In this document: piece after piece, positions 11,466 through 21,140 of the stretch | Layout: each line of letters starts with the position of its first letter | How positions within the stretch are numbered: the stretch's first letter is position 1 | Origin: Corallium rubrum | Taxonomy: Eukaryota; Cnidaria; Anthozoa; Scleralcyonacea; Coralliidae | Direction: 5' to 3' | Assembly (NCBI GenBank): GCA_964035015.1 | Contig: OZ036010.1 | Coordinates: 9,620,620-9,684,619 of the forward strand | DNA: 64,000 nt | Position numbers and translations under genes: made by a program | Notes under the pieces: model-generated | Seen by the model: the letters and a program-made list of their open reading frames with translations, nothing else | What the model was told of the DNA's origin: nothing | Databases searched by the model: none

Positions 11466-14400
11466 TTATGCTTCGCCTATTACAATACAACAATATAAAG
11501 ATGCTAAATTTTAAACTCCTAAATATGCAATTATAAAAATAACAAACGAGAAAAGCGGGGACACCACAACAGTTTAACACCAATTACTGTGGGCCTTTAG
11601 GGGGCGATTACATGGACCGAGCTGGACCGGTTAACTGGGATGAGTTTACGAAACGATTACATGGAGTGGGCTAGCCCGGTAAGCCGGGATGATTTCAGGC
11701 CAAGATTCGCAATTATCAAGTAAATAAGGGCAAAGTTACGTTAGTTTTACTTCAGTTTTACACTAATTGGTCTCTCTCCTCCGCAGAGGCGCGGGCATGC
11801 GGGCGAGGGAGAAGACGCGCGAGGAATGATGGGAAGAGGGAAAGAAAAGTAGCCTCTGCCAGATCATAGATAATGGAAGGGGAACTGGATAGGAAACTTC
11901 AAACGAGGTTAAAGAACCGGAAACGTTGTTTGCACAACTTGCTATGGTAATTACACACTTAAAAGCAGCTAATGCACCTATTGCTGAAATTAGACAAAAG
12001 TGTAATATCACTTAAGTTCAGCAGTGTCGGATTTTAGCCAAGTGGGACCACCCGTTAGGTGCATTGCCCGCTTATAAGCGTAGAATTACCATAGCAAGTT
12101 GTGCAAACATCGTTTCCGGTTTCGTAAGTTTCCTATCCAGTTCCCCTTCCATTATCTATGGCCAGATAATGTTGTCATTATGGCGCCCAAATTCCGTGAT
12201 GGACTAGGCACCAGACTCGGAATTTCAATATATAATCAAATTTAAAGTTGGAAATCCATAAATTGTGAATAAAAGACACATATTTAAATTGCTGGCAGAC
12301 AATTCTCAACTCGAGAATGTTAATATTGTTACACAAGGACAGGATTTTCCAGTTTTTAATTATGCAATTAAACATGTAAACAAACGCTAGCCGAGAAAGT
12401 TTATATCAAAAGACACTGAACTGTTGTAAACATAGATCTTACCTGTGATAAGCTGCACGTATATACGTAGTGCATGGGACATTTGCGAGCTTGGTCGGCT
12501 TTGTTTATCAACGATTCAACGTTCGATATTAAAACGTTTGTCAGTCTGGCAGCGTTTCGAATTTTTTTATTCGTTCCGCAGGTGATTTCCATAGAAAAAT
12601 TCAGAACTAATAACATCCAGAGCAACATTCTAGACTTAGATCTTGAAGAAAACATTGTATTTCGTGCAAACTATCGTCGCTATCTCCCATGACCAGAGAA
12701 CAGCCGATTTGTTACTTTACTGAAATCTCTTCGTATTCAGTTCTGCCGACTTGAAATTCGATGTTAAAAAATCCTTCTCCAGCGTACTTGCACTTATTGC
12801 AAAGCATTCTATATCTTCTTCTGCATTATGGTTATCGTAAAGAGAATAAAGAAGTCTAAATTAATTGAAATATAGTTTACATCTAAATTGATTTCAAATG
12901 GCAGACACGTAAATAACAGCAAAAATCAAATAAATTCATGTAATCGCACTATTTCTTCACGAAATTCGTCATGCTAACCTTTGGTACTTAGATCTTGAAG
13001 GGAGTGCTGAATTTCCCCCAAATCGTTGGGTTTTTATGGCATTTAGTAGCGCTTACCGCAGAACCGCAAATCCTGCCACAGAACCGCACATTATCTGGCA
13101 GAGGCTTCTCGCCTCTTCTCGCCGCTTTTTCCACCTTCCCGACGTTCCCCGCGCGCTTTACGATAGCCCGCGCGCCTGCGACAATTGCCTGCAACTAACC
13201 AGAATAGAGCCTCTGCGGAGGAGAGAGCTAATTGGTCTATTATTTATTTTGTAAGCCCATCGTTAATAAAAAGATTGTTAAAGTCTTAGCTAACCCAGGG
13301 AAGCATCTTCATGAAGACTAATTAATTTATTAAATCTGCGCTTTGATCACGAAACACACAAACAACGTTGATGTTCTATTTCAGTTCCTTTCAGCACTAT
13401 TTATTCACACTGTCAAGCAAACAAACGCGTATCACAGCGAGTTCAACAGTTTTTCAGTCCGGTTTGCCGGGATGAAAACGATTACATGGACATTTTCATC
13501 CCGGTTAACCGGGCTAGCCCGGTTGCCATGTAATCGAAATGGCAGGTCCATGTAATCGCCCCTTAGAATATAGAAATGAGAAATTTAATACCCCAAACCG
13601 GAAACAAGCATTGCACAACTTGCTAATTCTCGCCTCACTAGATTTATTTAGATTTATTTAGATTTTATTCTTTATTAGAATATAAATCACAATTGTATAA
13701 TAAAAGGATTGATTTTGAAGCAAAGAAACCTGTGTAATTACTAATACGACAAAATTGTGATCTTTGATGGTTGATGTCTTGCAGTATGTCTTGTCACGGA
13801 TTATCGGCAGGGGCGCCGGAAGCTACTTCAGGCGGCGGGGGCAGCCATATAAAAAGGGCAGTTTTTCGCAGCATAAATTTTTGCAGGTCGTAAATAATGT
13901 TCGCCAATTTTGCTCTATAGCATAAAATAAAATTCGACATTTTCATTGGTTGTTTGTTTTTCTTAAACGTTCCTCGTGAAGCATATTTATGCATAGTTTT
14001 GTGCCAGTTCTGATCAAATAGCTTCAACGGGACCGCCAACGGGACAAATAGGACCGCCATTAGAATCAACTTCTCCCACGGGGCTGGCATTACTCGAATG
14101 ATTTTGCATACTAAATTAAATTGCTAATTTATTACACCCAGTATTTTTGGGTGCTGTGACTAGCCCATGCCAGGGCTTTTTAACACCCTCCAAATTTCAA
14201 AAACGCCCTGAGAACGAGGTTGGACACAGCTAACCCAAGGCAAAATAACTTGCTGGCAAATAGTTTGCTGCCTCTGCGTGGTCTGCAGTAATTAGTTAGA
14301 TTGTGAGACATTTGAGGTATTAATACAAAAATCATTTAATACAATAATACAAATGGCAATTCCTGTAGAAAACATTCCTCTTACGAGAAAGGGCAATTGG

Positions 14401-17400
14401 TTGCCCCCGTGCTGCCCCCGCGCTGCCCCCGGGCAGGGGGGGGGGGGGCAGCTGCCCCCGCTGCCCCCGTGGCTCCGGCGCCCCTGATTATCGGACAAGC
14501 TATTTTTTTTTAAACGGGTATTAAAATCGTTAGTATTATTCGAGTGGATAATTCGCCCATATCGCTTTACAAAATTAGAAACATGAGCGTATTTATACAC
14601 GCAAACACATACATACTGCATATACGCATAAAGTGACTATTGTATATATGTTAGAAAGAAAGTTGTTTAATAAAGTCTTAAAGTTGATATTAGGAAGATT
14701 GATTTCATTTATGACTTCTCCGCGTTAGGTGGGATGAAAACTACATGCATATAAACGGCACAAGACAGACTTCGACTCGCTTACTGGGACCATATGAACT
14801 GGCCCAAAATTGAAACAGATTGACCCAAAATAGAAAGTTTATACATATTACGACATAAATGTCTAACCAAAATGTTTATTTTTATCCCCAGACTGTAAGA
14901 AAGACCCTACGAATCCAGAGTGCATCAAACCAGGTAAGAAACTCACCAACTTGGTGTATAAGTACCTTAATTAACCTTGCTCCGCTATCCGAGTTCTAGT
15001 GGCTCAATGGTTAGAGCGTCTGGCTAGCATTCAGAATGTTGTGGGTTCGAGTCCCGCTTAGAGCTCAGAGTTTTTCTGAGTATTACTAACTAACACAGCT
15101 TGTACAGCAAACAACTGACAATTATTGTTTCTGAACTTGTTGTCATAAGTTAATGCAACAAGCGGTTATATTGGTGACAGTATACACCAAAACAATAAAT
15201 GGCAGCCATATTGGTGTCACATTTTTCTCCTACGGGAAGTATTTTATATTTTATCTAATTTAATTTATAAGCTTTACTAATTTTACCTATTACAAACATG
15301 AACTGGACAAAAATTCTACAATAAACATAACATAAGATGGTGGCAGGGTAACCACAACAGCTTTTGGCCAATTACTGTGGTCCCAAATAAAATTCAAGCA
15401 AAACAGACACATTTACAAAGTTACATATACAGACACCAGGCTAGAAACAACATGAAAGCGGTTTTGATAGGCCATGTGCCCAATTCAATTTTCTGTAAAT
15501 CATTTTCTACAGATGAGGATCATAGACTACATTATAAGTAAGACATTGTCATTGTGTATAGTGCTAGTTCAAAGTGAAAACCAGTCAATTTTTTTTTCAT
15601 AAACTGGATATATCTTAGAAATAAGATTGAAAGGAAATTCTATTCTCTTTCCCTTCACTCAGCCGAATAGAAAATATTTTATGTCTAAGTGACTACAATG
15701 AGACAGGTTGGAGGTGACCGCCCAGCAAATGTCAGCTGGTCAAAGTGTTTATTACAGATCACGTGCGTCATAGTTTACAATGTCAATTGTCAAGCTAGGA
15801 CCTAGTCGTCATAGCCAGACACAAGGTTTACATAAAGAACTACACATGGGAACGTTCAGTATCGTTACTGAAATATTTTAAAAACGAAGAAAGATACAAA
15901 AAAGTTGCAAAAGATCTTCTATTACAATTGACAGACTTCATTTTTATTGCCAATGTCCTTTAATATATAATAAAATAATTAATAATATATTAAGCGTACA
16001 CACTCCGACGTTTAGCATTGTTCTTTATTATTCTTTAGGAGAATGTGAATGTGCTAGTACTACAGCAGTTAAGTATGTCAAGTCTGGTGAAAGCAGTGGC
16101 AAAGTCTACTGGGAAAAACCATCTCTTACCTGTTCAGCCAACCCACCAGTAATCACAGAGGTAGTGGTTAACCCTCCAGGCACAGAATCTCCGAAGGATT
16201 TTGACGTTGGCCGCGATCATATTATTAGTTATACATACAAATACCAGAATGGTGCTAATAGTTATCTAACACACACATGTAAAGTGACCGTGCAAGTGAA
16301 AGGTAAGTGTGCTACAAGAAACTTTATATTATATCTGCATAATGCTATGTATAAGTAATAGCATGGTTTTGAGTGCAATTTAAAAAAAACAAACATGCAC
16401 GAGTGAGTTTTTCAAAAACTATCAAAATGGCACAAGTCCGAAGGACGAGTGCTATTTGAGGTCTTTGAAAAACTCACGAGTGTATGTTTTCCCAAATTGC
16501 ACGAAAAGCCATGCTATTACTTATTAATAATATACATGAAAAAATGTCCAAGTCAACTGTACAGCTGTACTTACATTACAGTGTTCACTCCTCGTATATA
16601 TTTGGTTGTTTAAACAGGCTTTGTTTCTTCTACCACTACTCGAGAAAGTTTACTAAAAGCACTAAAAATCTTCTAGTTTTCTTGCAGGTACTTTACCTGA
16701 CAACAGTAAGGATTGTTATATAGCTAGAGTTTCACTGGATGCAACGATGACTGTCATTGGTTGGTTTGTGGTCACATGACCTTAGCTAAATTTCAATGTC
16801 TACCAAGCGGGCAATAATTGAGAACTTATCGCCTGCTCGGTCAGTAAGTTTTCAATTGTTGCCCGCTGGAACTTTGAACTCTCCACGGCATCCTAAAAAC
16901 AAAAGCTTGTTTGGTACGGAAAAAAGAATATTTACAGGTCTTCAAAGCATGTGTGAAGATTAACTGGAGAAGTGTATTGCTGTTCTTTTGTTCTGAGACT
17001 CATATTTGTCTGGTTTGAAGTGAAATTACGGAGCCACGCGAAATGTTTTGGTAAGTCTTAGCGTTTGTCTTTTGTGTACTTTCCCTTGATAAACGTCGAA
17101 ATTATTCAGCGAAACTCAAGCTATATAACAAAACACTTAATGTCTGCTCCCGCGAGGGAAACAGTTAGTTTTGTTTTCCCTCGAGTCTCGATGTTTCCCT
17201 CGACTTCGTCTCGGGAAATATCAAGAGTCTCGGGAAAAAAAGCTAACTGTTTCCCTCGGGAGCAGACATTAAGTGTATAATAATTAGCTTCAAATTTGAA
17301 CGAATTGTTCTCCTCCGTTGAAATCTTGGCCGCCATATTTGTTTATTATGTGCAGACAGAGCCTGGGCACGAGGTTGGAAAATGCCATCCGTCAAAATCT

Positions 17401-20400
17401 GTTTAGAACGTGATTGTCTCTTTTCAGTTTTTAAGGTGCTGTTACACCATGGACAGTAAAAAGACTTTTTCCTCTCCATGGTCACATGATGCGATTTTTC
17501 TTGCAACTTGCAACAAATTTACATATGGGGAAAAAATCGCAAGTTGCAGGAAGGGTGTTACACGTGCAGCAACTTGCGATTTTTGTTGTAAGTTGCAGCA
17601 AAAAGTAGAACCCTTAGTGTTTTTGATTAGTTCATTGGCTATGTATTTCCTTTTTTCTGCACTGTATTTCCTTAAAACTGCACTGCTCTTAGCCAATCAA
17701 AATTCAGAAATTTTTTCCCCATGTATATTATTAGTAGGATAAGGTGCGCAAAAACTTCTGAGTTCGCTGCCACACAATAATTATTCCAAACATTAAGACT
17801 ATGATTGTTTACTGTTCTGAAGGGAATCAAGAACAATCAGCTCATTACTTGAAACAATACGAAAACGTTCGGAAACGTTACCGTATATATATATGTACAT
17901 AGTCTGAGTCTCTCGATATTAAAACAAAAGATACTTCCCAAATTTGCTTCAGTAAGCACGAACAACGCTTGAAATCGAAACTGGCTATGAAAGTTAACAG
18001 TAAATGCATTACGATCTCATTGCCAACCTCAACTTGCGACTATTGTTTCGTGGGCATTGCAGCAAATTCGGGAAGCTGGTGTGTATTGACTGGAATTCAG
18101 TTTCAAACCAGACACAATGCTACAAAGCCCAAGCCTGTGGCGTTCAAAAATGTCGCGTCAAAAATATCGCTTGCTATTGATTCCTGACGAACGAACGAAC
18201 GAACGAACGAACGAACGAACGAACGAACGAACGAACGAACGAACGAACGAACGAACGAACGAACGAACGAACGAACGAACGAACGAACGAACGAACGGAC
18301 GGACGAACGAACGAACGAACGAACAAACGAACGAACGAACGAACGAACGAACGAACGAACGAACGAACGAAATCACACATAGAACAAGACACAATGCTAA
18401 AAAGCGGTGCCTTGTGGCGTTCAGAACATCACGTTAAAAATGTCGCGTCAAAAATGCGGCTTTCTATCGATTCCTAACGAACGAACGAAATCACGCACAG
18501 AATATAAAGCGGTATGAAAGTTAGCTGCGCCCGCAAGCTAACTTTCAGGGCTGCGCCCGTAAGCTAACTTTCATGGCACCGCAATATTACTGTCGTGGCA
18601 ATAGAAGCGTTCCTAAAATAATTGTGCAATTCGTTTGTTCAAATTGATCAATTCATTTGATGAACTTCCTGTTTATTATTGCTAAACTTCCTGTTTTGAA
18701 TTTGATTGGTTCCTGGTTTTTGAATAACCAATAAGAAAAAGGATTATTTGCCAAACACCAATCAAATTCAAAACAGAATTCAAAACAGGAAGTTTAGTAA
18801 TATTTTCATCAAATGAATTGTTCAACGTGAGGAATACAACTGCACAATTATTTTAGGAACGCTTCTATTGCCACGACAGTAAATATTAGTACCATCATTC
18901 CAAGACCTGCTGCCAACTTGACCATGCATGTAGCTCAGTCGGTAGAGCGTCGGACAAGTAAACCGAACTTCGCGTCTAGATCTCGAGTCTCAGCCGCGGT
19001 CGAGTAGAGTTTTTCTCTACACTTATATACCCGCGGTATGGTTCGTCACTGGAAGTAGCACCTAATATCATTATATATTTTTACAATTTTATTTTCAGTT
19101 TGCGACTGTCTATCTAAAGATCTGGGTGTCTTTTACGCCAGACCCAATTTTCCAACTTGCCCTGTTGATTTTGAAGTACCAAAACCAAACTGTCACGGAT
19201 TAAACAACGTCAGTATGTCTACAAGTGGCGTACTTGATTCCTATCAGATTGGTAAACATACACCAACGTATAACTACGTTATGTCGAATGGTAGGAAGGT
19301 GGATTGTCATCTCAACTTTGAAGTCAAAGGTTTGTAAAAAATCTCATCACTATTCTGCGACTAGACTGGTTTTCACGTCTGCGCGCGGCTTTGCTTATAA
19401 GAGCGGCGGGCATAGTCGAGCCCATGCACAGTATTAAAATGTGGTTGATGTTTCGTGTAAGACAATGAAATGGTTTGATAAAAGGTATCAGAATATGTGT
19501 ATTCGCCATTCTGATTCGATAAAAAAGACTAAATAGGGGTGAAGAAGGCTTTGTCTGAATGCAGAAGACTTTTTGAAAACAACATTATAGACGGAGCTGC
19601 ATGCAGATTGCCCTTGACATTAACCCTTTGGCTACGAACGGCGGCCAAAACGACCCCAGGACGTCAGATTGTTGACATGGTTTGAGTCTACTTGCATTAG
19701 AAAAAGCTTGTTTTAAATTTAACCATTCATTTTTAGCGAGTTTACTCACGACGTGAACTTCAGCAAATGATTTTGAATTGTTTGTCAAGTTTATTTGGGC
19801 GCTAAAGGGTTAACTGGAGTATTCTATATTTAAAAAAAATACTTAAAATGACAACGTAACATTTTTTGCAGTTTTCCGTTTCCTTGCTTCATTGTTGAGA
19901 TAATTCAGGTTTGTTTGATATAAATTAAACATCTTGATGTTACATGTGCATAATGTCTTTTCAGAGAAATTATATATCGTTGATAATATAAACCAAATTA
20001 ATTTTTGATAATAGCAAAGATATATAACCTTCTCCCAATCTCGTTCCCAGAGCCCACGTTCCCCTTACCCAACGGGCGGGAAACGAGAGGCTCAGCTGGG
20101 ATAATCCGTTCACGCCATCACAGGATTCGTGTTATCCGGAAGAAGAGTTACATAGAGTTCACTGTGTTCATCAGCCAATGAAATATCGATGTGAAACGGG
20201 TTATCCCAGAGTCTCTCGTTTCCCGGGTGGAGAACGTGGGCTCTGGGAACGAGATTGACCTTCTCCAAAAACACACATCATATGCACATGTGACGTCAAG
20301 ATGTTTAATTTGCATATCAAACAAACTCAAATATCTCAAGAACGAAGCAAGGAAACGAAAAATTGCAAAAGATGTTAGTCTATAATTTTAAAGTGCCTGC

Positions 20401-21140
20401 GAAACGAAAATTAAGTTCTGTCTTATTTGAAAGAACACTTAAAATGATAGAGTAACATCTTTTGCAGTTTTTCGTTTCCTTGCTTCGTTCTTGAGATATT
20501 TCAGTTTGTTTGATGTAAATGTCACATGTTGCGACGTCACACGTGCATAATGAGTTATCGAAAAACGTTATATATCTTTGCTATTGTCAAATATAATCAC
20601 TTGAAAATCTACATATTTAGTGTTTAGGGCGAAACACGCACTTGCTTCCTTCAAATTATTTTGGTTTGATAATAGCAAAGATACATAACTTTTTTCAATA
20701 ACGCATTATGCACATGTGTCGTTAAACTATTTAATTTGCATATCAAACAAACTGAAATATCTCAAGAACGAAGCAAGGAAACGAAAAACTGAAAAATATG
20801 TTACCTATCATTTTTAGTGTTCTTTCAAATAAGACAGACTTAATTTTCATTTCATAGGCACTTTAAGTGTAAGTTCTGAAGATAATCCCCCGCAATCTAC
20901 TTTTTTTTAAAGTGTTGTAATAATATATGTTTATCTGTTTTCTTAGTTATTCCATGCAGTGGGGAAGAATACAATCCTGACAAAGAAGTATGTTGTGAAG
21001 GACAATTGCACGCCAAGCAAAGTCAATGGGAGTGTTGCGGAATGAATTATTTCAACAAGGCAGATGAAAAATGTTGTTCTGAGTATGGTAACGTCGTTCT
21101 GGACACCGCAGAATGTCCAAACGCATGCCCAAAACGTTGA
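6991..21140 (+). CDS. Gene A: secreted-type vWA-HYR-HYR-dicysteine (galaxin-like) protein, 3' complete, 5' exons missing
   Basis: Exons 6991-7041, 7349-7650, 10365-10734, 14892-14933, 16039-16302, possibly 16688-16705, 19099-19329 and 20947-21140 join in frame and give roughly 490 residues. Order: acidic/proline linker, vWA (DxSxS at exon start, TRTG, then TDG: all MIDAS elements), a CKKDP..CIKPG linker, HYR domain, HYR-like domain and a C-terminal module with three CC pairs ending in TGA. Both neighbouring introns of each module are phase 1 except the phase-0 intron inside vWA, the pattern expected for shuffled extracellular modules. vWA with MIDAS binds ligands through a metal ion; HYR domains are adhesion-type Ig-like folds. 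The location and role (extracellular matrix or adhesion) are inferred. The signal peptide exon was not found. Gene B is an inverted paralogue. Confidence 0.8.
7349..7650 (+). CDS. Gene A vWA domain, first half
   Basis: Acceptor atttttag|AC and donor GTCAG|GTATAT. The peptide begins DCKLDLLIIWDNSRSIG, with the MIDAS DxSxS as DNSRS. It continues through the helix 'FDNQVKDFFRNLI', the strand 'HLGIITFST' and ends near 'DATRTGMALMLGSQ', where TRTG supplies the MIDAS threonine. It starts at phase 1 and ends at phase 0. It aligns throughout with 38327-38634 of gene B, including 'GTHLGIITFS.QERTKVLL' against 'GTQMALMIFSQEERTKMLL'. Confidence 0.88.
8015..8215. repeat. Dispersed repeat R8, copy 1
   Basis: The segment 8075-8215 (aacaccgctgccaaacgttt ... 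gcatactacca) closely matches 62685-62815, sharing GCGCATGTGCGACGTCC, GAGCGGGAAAACACTG and GGACTGGTCCGAGAGTCC. The left edge 'ctcgttcccagatcc' resembles one terminus of the CAATCTCGTTCCCAGAGCC element family seen at 20036 and 62558. Confidence 0.7.
9190..10273. mobile_element. T/A-rich foldback element (~1.1 kb)
   Basis: The left terminus gccaggaggctagccacatcaactt is mirrored at the right by aagttgatgtgatctcctgggc. Inside each arm is a run of degenerate 'aacttttaacttttt' units (9230-9480 on one strand, 9480-9570 and 10165-10245 on the other). No coding sequence. A separate hairpin sits at 9583-9717. Confidence 0.65.
9583..9717. repeat. Near-perfect hairpin, 135 bp
   Basis: The left arm ggaaataacacggttcgaga ... 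tttggcgaaat pairs with atttcgccaaac ... tctcgagaacgagtgttatttcc at the right, around a short 'cttcatattatgaat' centre. It is probably a MITE nested in the larger foldback. Confidence 0.7.
10282..10348. repeat. Short perfect hairpin next to the vWA exon 2 acceptor
   Basis: 'atttcaaagagttttagaaaactc' is complementary to 'gagttttctaaaactctttgaaat', with about 13 nt of loop. It ends 16 bp before the acceptor of exon 10365 and could fold in the pre-mRNA over the pyrimidine tract and branch-point zone. Confidence 0.7.
10365..10734 (+). CDS. Gene A vWA domain, second half
   Basis: Acceptor ttcttcttcttatag|GTTTTT and donor CCAG|GTGAGA. It opens VFHQKSPLNGG and carries 'VTMILTDGKP', the third MIDAS motif, then 'RVVGVYIGNYGD' and the C-terminal helix 'FDKVVSTMVDKSCKKP'. 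Starts phase 0, ends phase 1, as the gene B exon does. The region is co-linear with 'VIVLITDGAPHG' in gene B. No missing metal-site residue was seen. Confidence 0.88.
10735..11596. other. Intron sequence; decayed M1 copy and (TTTA)n
   Basis: 10885-11060 keeps blocks of the M1 MITE (ccaatagcagc, taaatattgataaa, aaaacaaaagat) but is degenerate. 11365-11467 is a (TTTA)n microsatellite interrupted by a TTAC variant near 11409. No exon. Confidence 0.5.
11772..13227. mobile_element. MULE-like nonautonomous transposon, 1456 bp, 9-bp target duplication
   Basis: Perfect 19-bp terminal inverted repeats CTCTCTCCTCCGCAGAGGC are flanked on both sides by the direct repeat CTAATTGGT (11763-11771 and 13228-13236). 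A 9-bp duplication fits Mutator-like elements. No transposase frame was recognised. It contains a further inverted-repeat insertion at 11867-12170. The superfamily call rests only on the duplication length. Confidence 0.8.
11867..12170. mobile_element. Inverted-repeat element nested in the MULE-like element
   Basis: The arm catagataatggaaggggaac...ggaaacgttgtttgcacaac is mirrored by gttgtgcaaacatcgtttcc...gttccccttccattatctatg. The arms are about 90 bp each, with a ~120-bp spacer. It is the third layer of nesting at this site. Confidence 0.65.
13567..13806. other. Short intron segment between two nested elements
   Basis: AT-rich, with a short 'gatttatttagatttatttagattt' direct repeat. Nothing else seen. 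Confidence 0.4.
13807..14486. mobile_element. hAT-like MITE, 680 bp, 8-bp target duplication ATTATCGG
   Basis: Inverted termini CAGGGGCGCCGGA and TCCGGCGCCCCTG are flanked by identical ATTATCGG at 13799-13806 and 14487-14494. CAGGGGCG-type ends with an 8-bp duplication are characteristic of hAT transposons. The ends carry 'gccccc' runs, giving a locally GC-rich block in an AT-rich intron. No transposase. Confidence 0.85.
14892..14933 (+). CDS. Gene A second linker exon, 42 nt
   Basis: Acceptor ttttatccccag|AC and donor CCAG|GTAAGA flank 42 nt reading DCKKDPTNPECIKP plus one base. It is a symmetric phase 1-1 exon. The two cysteines could close a small loop between vWA and HYR. No equivalent exon was found in gene B, where vWA appears to join HYR directly. 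Confidence 0.75.
14991..15080 (+). repeat. tRNA-derived SINE head, Ala(AGC)-like cloverleaf
   Basis: A-box TGGCTCAATGG and B-box GGTTCGAGTCC are present at tRNA spacing. GAGTTCTA and TAGAGCTC can pair as an acceptor stem, TCTGG/TCAGA as the anticodon stem around loop CTAGCAT, and GTGGG/CCCGC as the T stem. Two extra bases before the acceptor 3' strand and a following 'cagagtttttctgag' tail argue for a SINE rather than a working tRNA. The same tail type occurs at 18925-19022. Confidence 0.6.
15081..16038. other. Gene A intron, nothing recognised
   Basis: AT-rich intron between the CKKDP linker exon and the first HYR exon; no exon, clear repeat or element termini seen. Confidence 0.4.
16039..16302 (+). 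CDS. Gene A HYR domain exon 1
   Basis: Acceptor attctttag|GA and donor AAAG|GTAAGT; 264 nt, symmetric phase 1-1, 88 residues. HYR hallmarks: 'KVYWEKPSLTC' (W-x-x-P strand with first Cys), 'FDVGRDHIISYTYKYQNG' (FxVGxxxIxYTYxxxxG) and the final strand 'CKVTVQVKG' with the second Cys. A leading CEC pair probably bonds to the preceding linker. It aligns with gene B 29367-29618. Confidence 0.85.
16350..16526. mobile_element. Palindromic MITE in gene A intron
   Basis: 'aagtaatagcatggttttgagtgcaatt' is mirrored by 'aattgcacgaaaagccatgctattactt', with a second stem 'cgagtgagtttttcaaa / tttgaaaaactcacgag'. No coding capacity. Confidence 0.65.
16688..16705 (+). CDS. Gene A candidate microexon, 18 nt
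   Basis: Pyrimidine-rich acceptor cttctagttttcttgcag followed by 18 nt (GTACTTTACCTGACAACA) and donor GTAAGG. It would add G-T-L-P-D-N and keep the phase 1-1 pattern between the two HYR exons. Supported only by splice-site quality and phase; skipping it also keeps the frame, so it could be absent or alternative. Confidence 0.35.
17133..17276. mobile_element. Hairpin MITE
   Basis: ACACTTAATGTCTGCTCCC at the left pairs with GGGAGCAGACATTAAGTGT at the right; inner arms gagggaaacagttag / ctaactgtttccctc pair too. The interior carries several 'tttccctcg' repeats. Confidence 0.7.
18184..18371 (+). repeat. (ACGA)n microsatellite with duplicated flanks
   Basis: About 188 bp of ACGA units with a few GGACGG and ACAA variants. 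The left flank (ggcgttcaaaaatgtcgcgtca...ttgattcctgacg) is repeated to the right at 18416-18482 (ggcgttcagaac...tcgattcctaacg), so the array lies between two copies of one ~65-bp unit. ORFs here reflect the repeat only. Confidence 0.9.
18589..18881. mobile_element. MITE with ~130-bp arms
   Basis: Termini TACTGTCGTGGCAATAGAAG and CTTCTATTGCCACGACAGTA are perfect inverted repeats, continuing through 'cgttcctaaaataattgtgc'. AATAT occurs next to both ends, a possible target duplication. The centre is 'gaacttcctgttt' repeats in both orientations. Confidence 0.75.
18925..19022 (+). repeat. tRNA-derived SINE, degenerate
   Basis: 'tgtagctcagtcggtagagcgtcgg' is a tRNA D-arm with A-box; the B-box region 'tctcgagtctca' is decayed. 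It is followed by 'gtagagtttttctctac', a self-complementary pol III-terminator-like tail shared with 14991-15080. Lies 75 bp before the HYR2 acceptor. Confidence 0.55.
19099..19329 (+). CDS. Gene A second HYR-like domain
   Basis: Acceptor ttttattttcag|TT and donor AAAG|GTTTGT; 231 nt, phase 1-1. Peptide runs from 'CDCLSKDLGVFYARPNFPTC' to 'YQIGKHTPTYNYVMSNG' and 'CHLNFEVK'. The CxC start, the xIGKHxxxYxY signature and the C-xxNFEV end strand match HYR, although the tryptophan of the W-P motif is absent. It looks like a diverged duplicate of the 16039 exon; gene B has only one HYR unit. Confidence 0.75.
19840..20866. mobile_element. Cluster of TTAA-type MITEs in the last gene A intron
   Basis: A well-defined element runs from about 20395 (TTAA|AGTGCCTGCGAAACG) to about 20866 (..CATAGGCACT|TTAA). 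Its long arms contain 'tcgtttccttgcttcgttct' and its complement. The segment 19840-20390 is a related, more diverged copy, interrupted by 20036-20257. TTAA duplications with AGTGCC ends suggest piggyBac-like mobilisation. Confidence 0.65.
20036..20257. mobile_element. MULE-like MITE, 222 bp, perfect 9-bp duplication ACCTTCTCC
   Basis: Inverted ends CAATCTCGTTCCCAGAGCC and GGCTCTGGGAACGAGATTG are flanked by ACCTTCTCC at 20027-20035 and 20258-20266. It is inserted into the TTAA-type element around it. A 70-bp relative with the same termini is at 62558-62627. Confidence 0.85.
20947..21140 (+). CDS. Gene A last exon: dicysteine (galaxin-like) module and stop
   Basis: Acceptor tttcttag|TT leads to 64 residues and TGA at 21138. 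Cysteine pattern: IPCSG-EEYNP-x4-VCCEG-x9-ECCG-x10-KCCSE-x10-EC-x3-C. The repeated CC pairs separated by about a dozen residues and the CxGxxYxP lead-in match galaxin-type repeats of corals and related cnidarian proteins. Gene B ends in a co-linear module. A possible poly(A) signal AATAAA lies at 21219-21224. Confidence 0.85.

Larger units (their letters stand above)
11597..13566. mobile_element. Composite element with outer GGGGCGATTACATGGACC termini
   Basis: Outer inverted ends 'ttagggggcgattacatgga' (11597) and 'tccatgtaatcgccccttag' (ending 13566), with further pairing through 'gggctagcccggtaagccggg' and 'cccggttaaccgggctagccc'. The interior is largely taken up by a second transposon with its own target duplication (11772-13227), making this a nested structure. 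Confidence 0.65.
16706..19098. other. Gene A intron with hairpins, microsatellite and SINE
   Basis: 2.4-kb intron. Holds the hairpin 17133-17276, the ACGA microsatellite 18184-18371 with duplicated flanks, the MITE 18589-18881 and a tRNA-derived SINE at 18925-19022. ORFs in 17121-17742 have no recognised domain. Confidence 0.55.

Noticed and set aside
14991-15066. Functional tRNA-Ala gene
   Set aside because: The cloverleaf is foldable but has two extra bases before the acceptor 3' strand and carries a SINE-like tail; better called a tRNA-derived SINE.
18117-18437. Long open frames (NERT / RSFV repeats) across the ACGA array on both strands
   Set aside because: The array reads open in several frames because of its composition; no start context, no domain, low complexity only.
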